From an uncultured Lentisphaeria bacterium (GTDB taxonomy: Bacteria; Verrucomicrobiota; Lentisphaeria; Victivallales; Victivallaceae), in the NCBI GenBank assembly GCA_949298665.1, contig CASFXO010000119.1:1-15743 (forward strand): a DNA stretch of 15,743 nt, given 5' to 3'. Both the position numbers and the translations under genes were made by a program. The notes beneath the pieces are model-generated. The model saw nothing but the letters and a program-made list of their open reading frames with translations, was not told the origin of the DNA and ran no database searches. Positions 7,780 to 15,743 of this stretch are shown here, piece after piece (position 1 is the stretch's first letter; the number at the start of each line of letters is the position of its first letter).

Positions 7780-8592
7780 TTACTTCTTATCCATCCAGAA
7801 GTAGTAACGGAAGTTGTCCGAGGCGGACCGTCCGGCGATCGGTTTCCCGGCCGCGATCGCCTGATTGCTCATGGCGCTGGCATGGCCGTCGACCCAGGAC
7901 AGCGTCATCTGGGCGTAGTTGTCATGACGTCCATACGGGCGGCGGGCGGAGGAGTTGGTTCCGTTGCAGTATACGAAGGCGTAGGCCGTGGCGCTGGTGG
8001 CCGCCTGACCGGAGTCGTCGCTTTCACCGAACATGATGGTGAGGGAGGGCTGCTTCACGGCGTTGACTTTCTGGAAAACGCCGTTGTAGCCGATATAACG
8101 CCGATCCAGAGGTTTGGAGGAATAGGTGGTGGTGGCCACATACGGGATGCCGTATCCGCCGCCGTAATTTCTCATCGTATCGGCCAGTTGCTCCCGATGG
8201 GATTCGTTGCTGATTCCTTCCAGGCGCCAGGTCGGACAGCGGAAGACTTTGCTGTTGATGACATCGCCATAGGTGTCTTCATTGGCCAGCTTGTCCGTAT
8301 TGCCGATATAGAGCGCCAGAATGCCTTTCCAGGCGGTGGTGCCCATGCTGACGCCGTTGATGGTATAACCGCTTTTTCCGGCGGACGGCAGATAATCGGT
8401 GTCGCTGCCGTACATGGCGGTGGCCTGACCGAACTGCTTCTGATTGCTGAGGCAGCTGGCCTTGTAGGCGGATTCGCGGGCCCGGTTCAGCGCCGGCAGC
8501 AGCATGGAGGCCAGGATGGCGATGATCGCAATCACCACCAGAAGTTCGATCAGCGTGAATCCCCGACGGGATATGGTTTGCGAAGATTTCAT
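7780..8592 (-). CDS. Type II pseudopilin-like protein with H-X-DG C-terminal motif
   Basis: The protein has 270 residues from the ATG at 8592, which has AAAGGAG about 8 nt upstream; an in-frame ATG 48 nt earlier lacks this. The N-terminus is a class III prepilin signal: a basic leader, Gly11/Phe12 cleavage site, Glu at position 5 of the mature protein and a hydrophobic helix TLIELLVVIAIIAILASMLL. Such proteins are cut and N-methylated by the prepilin peptidase and anchored in the inner membrane or assembled into a pseudopilus. The C-terminus has RHDNYAQMTLSWVDGHA, a variant of the H-X9-DG motif with 11 rather than 9 spacer residues. This is the only one of the four pseudopilins here with the standard Gly before the cut. 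Large families of such proteins accompany secreted enzymes in Lentisphaerae and Planctomycetes; the role is not established. Confidence 0.9.
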   Translation of the reverse strand: MKSSQTISRRGFTLIELLVVIAIIAILASMLLPALNRARESAYKASCLSNQKQFGQATAMYGSDTDYLPSAGKSGYTINGVSMGTTAWKGILALYIGNTDKLANEDTYGDVINSKVFRCPTWRLEGISNESHREQLADTMRNYGGGYGIPYVATTTYSSKPLDRRYIGYNGVFQKVNAVKQPSLTIMFGESDDSGQAATSATAYAFVYCNGTNSSARRPYGRHDNYAQMTLSWVDGHASAMSNQAIAAGKPIAGRSASDNFRYYFWMDKK

Positions 8593-8698
8593 ATTTTGTC
8601 TCCTTTGTGTTTGAACCATTGACATACGGTTCCGTTTCATCGTGATTCATGGCCGGGGGGCGTCATCATGAAGAGAAGTACCCGTCAAGCCTTAATTA

Positions 8699-8727
8699 AT
8701 TATAACAGAAAAAACGGAAATTGTGAG
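8699..8727 (-). promoter_or_regulatory. Putative extended -10 promoter of the pseudopilin gene at 7780-8592
   Basis: On the minus strand a perfect TATAAT (8704-8699) is preceded by the extended element TGT (8707-8705). A CTCACA (8727-8722, 4 of 6 consensus bases) lies 17 bp further up. The leader would be about 100 nt. The core is embedded in an AT-rich tract that includes TTAATTAA (8692-8699). Confidence 0.6.
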
Positions 8728-8993
8728 TCGTAATGTCTCGTGTTTGATCAATTTTTTTGAATTTTTGTGGATATATGTGGATACTTTGGGTTGGGGCACT
8801 TTTCCCCTGAGGACCGCCGTTCCGTTTTTCCTAAATCGACCAGACCTGTCGCGAGCGGCAGATCTTACAGGGGGGACACCGCCAACTTCAGGGGGGCAGG
8901 TTCCGTCAGGGAATCCACTGTCTTCCGGCGCCGGGGAGATCGTACGGAACCGTCAAAGAAGGACGATGGTTTTTGTAATATCTTGCCATGCAG
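8708..8993. other. Intergenic region between two minus-strand pseudopilin genes
   Basis: About 290 nt without a convincing gene; a 92-codon plus-strand frame here has no ribosome site or recognisable sequence. The left part (8740-8785) is AT-rich and carries two TGTGGATA copies 10 bp apart. The right part is GC-rich, with an inverted repeat GGTTCCG (8899-8905) and CGGAACC (8945-8951) that encloses a near-palindrome around CCGGCGCCGG. I see no T-tract terminator for the gene ending at 8994. Confidence 0.5.
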
Positions 8994-9749
<756 letters not shown>

Positions 9750-9785
9750 GGAATTGGGGTTCCTTTCCTTGAACGGCGGATCGAT

Positions 9786-10547
<762 letters not shown>

Positions 10548-10634
10548 GTTTCACTCCTGCTTTTTTTCCTGACCGGCCGATGAGTGCGGCCATGTCATGA
10601 ATGGATGGAAAATGACACTGACGACCCATTACTA

Positions 10635-10669
10635 TTATAATTATAGCTGAAAATGGAATAAAAGAAAAA
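10635..10669 (-). promoter_or_regulatory. Putative promoter of the tandem pseudopilin pair
   Basis: On the minus strand two perfect TATAAT hexamers lie end to end (10646-10641 and 10640-10635). The best -35 candidates at 17 bp are weak (TTTTCT at 10669-10664, TTTATT at 10663-10658). The tract upstream is T-rich on that strand, like an UP element. The start would fall about 80-90 nt before the ATG at 10547. Confidence 0.5.
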
Positions 10670-10888
10670 CCTTCTTTACAAAAATAATGGAAAAAAAGGC
10701 AAGTCCGGCTGCGGTTCCATGCGTTACTGAGGAACCAAAAGCCGGATTCCGTCCGGAAAGAATGGGAGAAGACCTTTTTCTGCGGCGCTGTTCCTCCCTC
10801 GGAACCTGGCAAAAATGGCGGAATTGCACTACATTAACGTTGCGGCTGTATGGTACGGAACCGAAAACACGGTGAAAGTCAGGGATGC
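10670..10888. other. Intergenic region with a two-part hairpin, between divergent pseudopilin and deaminase genes
   Basis: With the promoter just described this fills the 341-nt gap between the divergent genes. It contains a bipartite hairpin: TCCGGC (10704-10709) pairs with GCCGGA (10741-10746) and GGTTCC (10713-10718) with GGAACC (10731-10736). On the minus strand this is followed, after six bases, by a run of seven T (10697-10691). A smaller GTTCC/GGAAC hairpin lies near 10790-10805. A plus-strand promoter for the deaminase is not clear; TTGCAC near 10820 and TATGGT near 10848 are only weak candidates. Confidence 0.5.
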
Positions 10889-11317
10889 ATGGCAATGTCT
10901 ATGGGATGGGATGAATTGGCGGCTGCGGCACGGGCGGTGCTGCGCCCCCGCAGAATTTCGGAATTCGTGGAAGTCGGCGGCGTGGCGGCGGCGATCCTGA
11001 CGGAACGCGGCAACGTGTACGTCGGCATCTGCATCGATTCCGCGTGTTCTCTGGGAATGTGTGCCGAGCGCAATGCCGCCGCCCGGATGCTGACGGAAGG
11101 GGAAAGCGTTCTTTCCCGACTGGTTTGCCTCGACTGGGACGGTCGTTTCCTTCCGCCCTGCGGCACCTGCCGCGAATTTCTGATGGAGCTTGACCCGAAA
11201 AACGCGGAACTGGAATTCATGCTTTCCGGAGAACGGGTGGTCAAGTTGAAAGACCTGCTGCCGGACTGGTGGGGAGAGAAATATCAGGACAGCGGCAAAA
11301 GTACGGAAAAATCATAA
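10889..11317 (+). CDS. Cytidine deaminase-like zinc hydrolase
   Basis: The protein has 142 residues from the ATG at 10889, close to the usual 130-140 for tetrameric cytidine deaminases. AGGGA at 10881-10885 would suit the in-frame ATG at 10895 better, so the true start may be two codons later. Zinc-site motifs are intact: CAERNAA (Cys58, with Glu60 as proton shuttle) and PCGTCREFL (Cys91, Cys94). The preceding AAAILTERGNVYVGICID matches the family core that binds the nucleoside. Such enzymes deaminate cytidine or deoxycytidine to uridine forms for pyrimidine salvage in the cytoplasm. Blasticidin-S-type deaminases share this layout, so the exact substrate is not certain. It stands alone, divergent from the pseudopilin pair, with no pyrimidine-metabolism gene in view. 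The C-terminal tail KYQDSGKSTEKS is polar and likely disordered. Confidence 0.85.
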   Translation: MAMSMGWDELAAAARAVLRPRRISEFVEVGGVAAAILTERGNVYVGICIDSACSLGMCAERNAAARMLTEGESVLSRLVCLDWDGRFLPPCGTCREFLMELDPKNAELEFMLSGERVVKLKDLLPDWWGEKYQDSGKSTEKS

Positions 11318-11448
11318 TTACGGAGTCCGTCCTCCATCAGTTCCCACATTTCCGGAAAACCCCGGACGGCGCCGCGCCTTCGATGGTTGCGCCGGGACAC
11401 CTGCCCGAAACCGATCGCGCTCTCCACGCGAAAACAGAAAAATGTCTT

Positions 11449-11488
11449 CAAAAGACTTATTATTAGTCTTTTGGATGGGGTTTTTTTT
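11449..11488 (+). terminator. Possible terminator after the deaminase, overlapping an operator-like site
   Basis: A perfect 9-bp stem CAAAAGACT (11449-11457) with AGTCTTTTG (11465-11473) has a 7-nt loop. GATGGGG and eight T (11481-11488) follow. The AT-rich stem and the spacer before the T-run make it a weak terminator, and the same bases form the operator-like repeat described at 11452-11468. Confidence 0.4.
11452..11468. promoter_or_regulatory. Operator-like inverted repeat, copy 1
   Basis: AAGACTTATTATTAGTC matches the copy at 11558-11574 in 15 of 17 bases and contains the inverted half-sites GACT/AGTC. A further half-site GTCTT lies just upstream (11444-11448). Position and symmetry fit a dimeric repressor such as the GntR-LacI protein encoded downstream. 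Confidence 0.5.
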
Positions 11489-11509
11489 ACTGTTTTTTGG
11501 GTGGACGGC

Positions 11510-11538
11510 TTGACATTCATCCGTTTTTCAGATTTTTT
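11510..11538 (+). promoter_or_regulatory. Candidate -35 element for the large beta-helix gene
   Basis: A perfect TTGACA lies at 11510-11515. At the standard 17-bp spacing there is only TTTTTT (11533-11538), a poor -10. A better -10 match, TAAAAT (11564-11569), lies inside the second operator-like site but lacks a -35 at normal distance. The promoter therefore seems weak, or dependent on a regulator. Confidence 0.4.
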
Positions 11539-11557
11539 TTAGTTAAACGAAGGCAAT

Positions 11558-11574
11558 AAGACTTAAAATTAGTC
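11558..11574. promoter_or_regulatory. Operator-like inverted repeat, copy 2
   Basis: AAGACTTAAAATTAGTC lies 106 bp downstream of its sister site, about ten DNA turns away. It sits between the TTGACA element and the ribosome site (GGAG, 11580-11583) of the beta-helix gene. A protein bound here would block transcription. Confidence 0.5.
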
Positions 11575-11589
11575 GATCTGGAGAACGGA

Positions 11590-13755
11590 ATGGTTTTTCG
11601 CGGAATGAAGCAATCGGTATTCATCGTGCCGGTTCTGGTGGCGCTGGCGTTTACCGTGACGCCGGTCGCCGGGGATGATTTTGCCGCCCGCCTGGCGGCA
11701 TTGAACGGAAACGGCATCCTGCGGATTGATATGCCGCTCAAGTTGAACGCTTCGGCGACGGTTCCGGAGACGGTGGATCTGGAATTTGCCGGGGCCGGCC
11801 TGCTGGAGCTTGCCGCGGGAACGACGCTGACCGTCAATGGTTCCCTGCGGGCCGGCGAACGGCGGATTTTCAGCGGTCCGGGACGGGTCGTCGGAGCGGT
11901 GAAGGCGTCCTGCATTCTGCCGCAATGGTTCGGGGCGACCGGAAACGGGCGTCAGGACGATTCCAAAGCATTGCAGCGGGCGGCCGATCTGGCACGGACT
12001 TCGACCGCGCGCAAACTGATGATTCCACAGGGGATTTACCGGATTGAGAACAGCGTCAAATTCCGCTGCAACATCGACAATTACGGCGTACTGCGCGTAC
12101 CCGTCGAACCGGACGAGGAGAAAAAGAGCGAATTCAGCAACACCTACATGACGGCGTATCCGGTCCGGAAAAACGTGCTGATCTCCGTCGTTCCCGATCA
12201 GGAACCGGTGGAACTCGATCCCGCCGCCTTCGGAGAAATCCGGGCGGGCGATTTCAAGCTCGGGCGCTTCGCCGACATTCCGTCGGCCCGTGACCCGGAG
12301 AAAAAGATCACGCTGGAACCGGGCGGGACTCTCATCGTGAGCGGCACCGACTTTTTCACCGCCCGGATGAATATGAAGGGGGATGAGTTCTATACGCCCA
12401 ACGACGTCGCATTGATCGTATCGCCGCAGGGGGACGTTTTTCCGGAATTCTGCTTCAATTATCGGGCCGCCGACGGGAAGGCCGGGGCGTGGAGCGAAAC
12501 AAAGACGTATCAACGCGGCGATTACGTCGCGGTCGCGGGCGAACTCTATAAGGCCAGCTATCCCTCCGGCCCCGGAACGGGATATACACACCCGTTCAAG
12601 GGGAAGGCCGCCATCGGCCCCGCGTCTCCGGCGCTCGGCGAACGCAGAAAACTGGTTTATTCCGACAAAAGCGAAGATTCCATCCGGCTCTGGGTCAAGG
12701 TGACTCGTTCCGTCCGCTACGTTCCGCCGCAGGTCCCGTTGACCATCAACAATCTGCGCATAGAGAGCTTCATGGAAAACGCTTCCGGCGGATTCAAGCC
12801 GGTTTATGCCGCGCTGTTCGCCAATACCCGCAGCTCAGTAACCTACAACCGGCTGCAGATCGCGGGTGTCGACCGGCGGATGATGCTGTCCACCCTCTTC
12901 ACCGTGGCGAACTGCGCGAGGGTTACCGTCAACGACAGCATGTTTTCCGGAGCGACCTTTCAGGGGCTCGGCTATAATATTCTGCACAACAACGCCGCCC
13001 ACGTCGTCTACAACAACTGCGTGTCGCTCAACGCCCGCAAAGGCATGGCCGGGCGCCACGGCAAGAACATCACCGTCAACGGCGGCTTCTACAACGTCAT
13101 CGACGACCATTACGGCATGAACTACACCATCCGCGACGCGGAACTCAATGCCCTTTCCGTCAGTGTTCCCGGTTATTGCACCCCGAAAATCGATCTGGAA
13201 AAATGGACCTTTGCGCCGAGTCACGCGCTGGTTTTCGCCGGCGGCAACATCACCATTGAAAACTGCCGCATCCGCAATGCCGAATCCATTTTCCTGAACC
13301 GGGTCGACGTCGGCGATCTCTTCGGTACGATCACGCTGCGCAATGTTGCGGTGGACGCGCCGCGCGACTTCACGATATTCAGCTATCGGACACTGGCGGA
13401 TTTCGATTACGCCCACCGGGTGCGTACTCCGGCACGGCTGGTGATCGACAACGTGGTCGCCACCGGCCCCGGACGGGGACGGTTCCGCTTCGACAACCAC
13501 ACCGGCGACGTCGTGCCGGTCGGGGTCAATCACTGCGATCCGGTCGGGGAAGTCACGCTTCGCGGGGTCGATCTCCGGATCAGCAACAGCCGGTTCCTCA
13601 AGCCCGTGTTCAAGGTGGAGCCCGACAGTGAACTGGTGTTGCGCGACAACCTTTTCGACGGGGGCGTTACCGGTCTTCCGGCGGCGGCGGTCAGGGCGCT
13701 CTCCGGGAATGTCTGCCGTAACGGCGCGGTATTGCCGGAAGGGGGACGGCCATGA
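11590..13755 (+). CDS. Large secreted beta-helix protein with pectate-lyase-superfamily N-motif and CBM5/12-like insertion
   Basis: The protein has 721 residues. The ATG at 11590 follows GGAG by 6 nt; the next in-frame ATG, five codons later, lacks such a site. A signal peptide runs to about residue 28 (VFIVPVLVALAFTVTPVAG). WFGATGNGRQDD (113-124) is the entry motif of pectate-lyase-type and tail-spike beta-helices. At about 301-323, WSETKTYQRGDYVAVAGELYKA has the W, Y, GD-V and Y pattern of small CBM5/12 chitin-binding modules, which suggests a carbohydrate-binding insertion. From about residue 385 to the end the chain shows beta-helix coils (NNLRIESF, NITIENCRIRN, ITLRNVAVDAP, RGVDLRISNSRF). 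It probably binds or cleaves an extracellular polysaccharide; the reaction is not readable. Its stop overlaps the start of the regulator gene by 4 nt, so the two are co-expressed. Confidence 0.82.
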   Translation: MVFRGMKQSVFIVPVLVALAFTVTPVAGDDFAARLAALNGNGILRIDMPLKLNASATVPETVDLEFAGAGLLELAAGTTLTVNGSLRAGERRIFSGPGRVVGAVKASCILPQWFGATGNGRQDDSKALQRAADLARTSTARKLMIPQGIYRIENSVKFRCNIDNYGVLRVPVEPDEEKKSEFSNTYMTAYPVRKNVLISVVPDQEPVELDPAAFGEIRAGDFKLGRFADIPSARDPEKKITLEPGGTLIVSGTDFFTARMNMKGDEFYTPNDVALIVSPQGDVFPEFCFNYRAADGKAGAWSETKTYQRGDYVAVAGELYKASYPSGPGTGYTHPFKGKAAIGPASPALGERRKLVYSDKSEDSIRLWVKVTRSVRYVPPQVPLTINNLRIESFMENASGGFKPVYAALFANTRSSVTYNRLQIAGVDRRMMLSTLFTVANCARVTVNDSMFSGATFQGLGYNILHNNAAHVVYNNCVSLNARKGMAGRHGKNITVNGGFYNVIDDHYGMNYTIRDAELNALSVSVPGYCTPKIDLEKWTFAPSHALVFAGGNITIENCRIRNAESIFLNRVDVGDLFGTITLRNVAVDAPRDFTIFSYRTLADFDYAHRVRTPARLVIDNVVATGPGRGRFRFDNHTGDVVPVGVNHCDPVGEVTLRGVDLRISNSRFLKPVFKVEPDSELVLRDNLFDGGVTGLPAAAVRALSGNVCRNGAVLPEGGRP

Positions 13756-14903
13756 TCAAATTCACATCCAAATCGGAACTGATTTATCAGGATCTGCGGC
13801 GGCAGATCGCCGAGGGGACGCTCGCCTCCGGTGCCATGCTGCCGACCACCGGCGAACTGGTGGAGCTCTACGGCGTCGCCAAGGAGACCATCAATCAGGC
13901 GATGAAGCGTCTGGTTGCCGACGGGCTGGTCCATCGTCTTCGCGGAGTGGGCAGCGCGGTCTGCGGCAAACCGGAAGCCGTGCCGGACAACCGGGACATC
14001 GGTTTTTATCTGCCGATGTTCGGACGCGACTGCGCCGTACCGAGCGTGGCTCAGGAACCGGAACTGGGGAATATTTTCACCGGTGCCGCGACCGAGGCGG
14101 CCAGACAGGGATACCGGCTGACCATGATTCCCCACCTCGGCGGCACCCTGGAGGAGAATATCCGGCATTATCAGGTGAAGCATGTCATCATCCATGGCGG
14201 TGATCCCGAGGATTTCGAGCAGTTTCTGCTGGGGGGACTTTTCCGTAAATTCCATTACATCATGATCAACCGGGAAGCCGATTTTCACTTGATCAATTAT
14301 CTGGAGGAAGCCGGCGTGGAGGAACTTGCCCGGATGTTCCGGGAGCTGGCCGCCGAGTGGGGACATCGGCGCATTGCCGTGATCGGCACTGAGCTGGCGG
14401 GTTTCGCCTATACGCGTTACATTCCGGCGCATCGGCTGGTGCTGCGTGAATTCGGGACCTACTCTTCCGCTCTGGTCAAGCGGATTCCGGAACAGATGAC
14501 CGATGCCGATTTCGATACGGCGATCGACGAACTGTTGCGGCTGGCCCCGCGACCGACACTGTTGGTCGTTTACCGTGCCCGTTTTCTGGAGGGAGCCATG
14601 CGGGCGCTGGCCCGGCGCGGGATCCGGGTTCCGGCGGACCTATCGGTGGTGACGGTCGAAAACGAAGACAACGGCGAATTTGAATTCGAAGGTGTGCCGG
14701 TTACCAGTTACCGTTTTCCGACCAAACGCGAGTTCGGAGTGCTCGCGGTGCGGCACCTGATCGATCTGATTGAGGAGCGGGTCGAGTCGCCGGTTCACGC
14801 GGCACTGCCGCTGACCTACTGCCGGGGGGAGACTTTGCGTCCGGTCCGGCCGGAACCGTCATCCCGGCCGACGCCGGGCGGCCATCCGGCGCCGACCGAC
14901 TGA
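13752..14903 (+). CDS. GntR-type HTH / LacI-type sensor hybrid transcriptional regulator
   Basis: The protein has 383 residues. The ATG at 13752 overlaps the upstream stop (ATGA), with GAAGGGGGA as ribosome site. Residues 1-70 form a GntR winged helix (ELIYQDLRRQIAEGTLASGAMLP, then ETINQAMKRLVADGLVHRLRGVGS). From about 80 to 365 the chain resembles the LacI/periplasmic sugar-binding fold: DIGFYLPMF, an effector-domain core, and near the C-terminus RGIRVPADLSVVTVENED and TSYRFPTKREFGVLAVRHLIDLIEE. This architecture is that of AraR-like sugar-responsive repressors. Coupling to the beta-helix gene and the paired palindromes upstream of that gene suggest control of its own operon in response to a sugar released from the polymer. 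The last 20 residues are Pro-rich and probably disordered. Repressor rather than activator is an inference. Confidence 0.88.
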   Translation: MIKFTSKSELIYQDLRRQIAEGTLASGAMLPTTGELVELYGVAKETINQAMKRLVADGLVHRLRGVGSAVCGKPEAVPDNRDIGFYLPMFGRDCAVPSVAQEPELGNIFTGAATEAARQGYRLTMIPHLGGTLEENIRHYQVKHVIIHGGDPEDFEQFLLGGLFRKFHYIMINREADFHLINYLEEAGVEELARMFRELAAEWGHRRIAVIGTELAGFAYTRYIPAHRLVLREFGTYSSALVKRIPEQMTDADFDTAIDELLRLAPRPTLLVVYRARFLEGAMRALARRGIRVPADLSVVTVENEDNGEFEFEGVPVTSYRFPTKREFGVLAVRHLIDLIEERVESPVHAALPLTYCRGETLRPVRPEPSSRPTPGGHPAPTD

Positions 14904-14933
14904 AAAGACGGCGAGCCGGGCGACGGATAGCGG

Positions 14934-14967
14934 AAAGGGCGGCCATGCGGACATGACTCCGCCTTTT
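14934..14967 (+). terminator. Possible terminator after the regulator
   Basis: AAAGGGCGG (14934-14942) can pair with CCGCCTTTT (14959-14967) with one wobble, and CATG (14944-14947) with CATG (14952-14955) inside. The run of only four T makes it modest. It separates the regulator from the pseudopilin gene downstream. Confidence 0.45.
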
Positions 14968-15052
14968 CGGAGAATTCACGAAAGTTCACTGGAATCCATT
15001 CACTCACCCTATTTACAAGAATCGTTTGAGAAAACGACAAGGAGAAGGAAAA

Positions 15053-15478
15053 ATGAGAAGGTCGAATTTTACGCTGATCGAATTGCTGGTGGTGATCGCG
15101 ATCATCGCCATTCTGGCGTCGATGCTGCTGCCGGCCCTGAATCAGGCCCGGGAAAAAGCCAGATTGACCCAGTGCCTTAACAATTCCAAGCAGATCGCGA
15201 CGGCGATGACCATGTATTCCAGCGATTTCGATGATTACCTGGTGCCGGGGCATCTGCCGCTGCAGAACTACTGGAACAACGACCACGGCCTGCGCCCCTG
15301 GACCGAGGCGATGGGAAAATTTTCGTCGCGCTCTCCCTGCAATTACGGCTTGACCTTCATCAAGCGGGATTATTTCAAGGGCATCACCTGTCCTTCCGAG
15401 TCGCAGATTACGAAATATAATTACGGCGCCTATGCGGTGAACCGGTGGCTCCACGGCAGTTTTGAGGATCGGGACTGA
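15053..15478 (+). pseudogene. Pseudopilin-like protein, N-terminal part, frame broken before the H-X9-DG motif
   Basis: The ATG at 15053 follows AAGGAG at 8 nt. The frame encodes 141 residues: leader MRRSN, then FTLIELLVVIAIIAILASML with the conserved Glu but Asn in place of Gly before the cleavage site, then ALNQAREKARLTQCLNNSKQ as in its relatives. It stops at 15476-15478 after HGSFEDRD, well short of the usual 250 residues or more. The missing C-terminal part, including the H-X9-DG motif, follows at once in another frame (15478 onward). A single-base loss in the GGG run at 15471-15473 would explain this: restoring one G reads through as SFEDRGLMHSTYITQ. It may be a pseudogene, a sequencing error, or two coupled coding regions joined at TGATG. 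Confidence 0.75.
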
Positions 15479-15743
15479 TGCACTCCACCTACATCACTCA
15501 GAAGGTTACGCAGATCGGGCATCCATCGCGGGCGATGTCGGTTCTGGAAAACGCCCGGCCGGATTCCGCCACCTGGGCCTATCCCAATGCCGCCGTGAAC
15601 GCCGGATACACCATTGACGGTCTCGATTACAACAACGGTCTGAGCCGCCATGGAGGACTGACCAACATCGCCTATGTCGACGGGCACGCCGCCACCGGCA
15701 ACAGCCGCGGGCTTTTCGGCAACAGCGACCTGGCGGTCTACAA
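15478..15743 (+). pseudogene. C-terminal part of the frame-broken pseudopilin (continues past window)
   Basis: From the ATG at 15478 this frame is open to the window end for 88 residues, beginning MHSTYITQKVTQIGHPSRAM. It contains SRHGGLTNIAYVDGHA, a proper H-X9-DG motif, so it is the natural continuation of the N-terminal part. The frame is open from 15466, just after a stop at 15463-15465, so the shift must lie between 15466 and 15478. The ATG overlaps the preceding stop as TGATG, so coupled re-initiation is formally possible, but there is no good ribosome site. Confidence 0.7.

Noticed and set aside
13530..14432. Minus-strand 300-codon frame over the regulator
   Set aside because: It is antisense to a clear GntR-LacI regulator, without protein family features.

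Overview
The window looks like chromosome from a GC-rich, anaerobic-type bacterium of the PVC group, most likely Lentisphaerae (Victivallales-like). This is inference from gene content. It has four type II pseudopilin-like proteins with the FTLIELLVV N-terminus and an H-Xn-DG C-terminus, secreted right-handed beta-helix proteins, a two-domain sialate O-acetylesterase, a Gfo/Idh/MocA oxidoreductase and a GntR-LacI hybrid regulator. Families of this kind are greatly expanded in that lineage. No ribosomal or other marker gene is present to prove the taxonomy.

Layout. 1-1501: a Gfo/Idh/MocA oxidoreductase (minus strand, cut by the window edge) diverges from a secreted sialate O-acetylesterase, with a readable sigma70-type promoter on each strand between them. 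1502-6413: plus-strand genes. These are the esterase with its terminator, an RsbW/SpoIIAB-like anti-sigma kinase overlapping a STAS anti-anti-sigma factor, a terminator, then a DUF1846-family protein with a strong terminator. 6447-10640: minus-strand block. Reading in its own direction it holds two tandem paralogous pseudopilins (10547 to 8994), a third pseudopilin (8592 to 7780), an intrinsic terminator and a secreted beta-helix protein (7682 to 6447). 10889-15743: plus-strand block. It holds a cytidine deaminase-like enzyme, a large secreted beta-helix protein with an apparent carbohydrate-binding insertion, a GntR-LacI regulator overlapping it by 4 nt, and a fourth pseudopilin whose frame is broken before its H-X9-DG motif and which runs off the window.

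How it may fit together. Secreted glycan-active proteins (esterase, two beta-helix proteins) and pseudopilin-like envelope proteins are interleaved with a regulator, as expected for a polysaccharide-foraging organism. The clearest regulatory signal is a pair of near-identical GACTTA..ATTAGTC sites, 106 bp apart. They flank a TTGACA element upstream of the large beta-helix gene and its co-transcribed regulator, which suggests autoregulation by DNA looping. Three of the four pseudopilins lack the usual Gly before the prepilin cleavage site. The partner-switching pair, DUF1846 protein and deaminase look like unrelated housekeeping or regulatory genes set between these loci.
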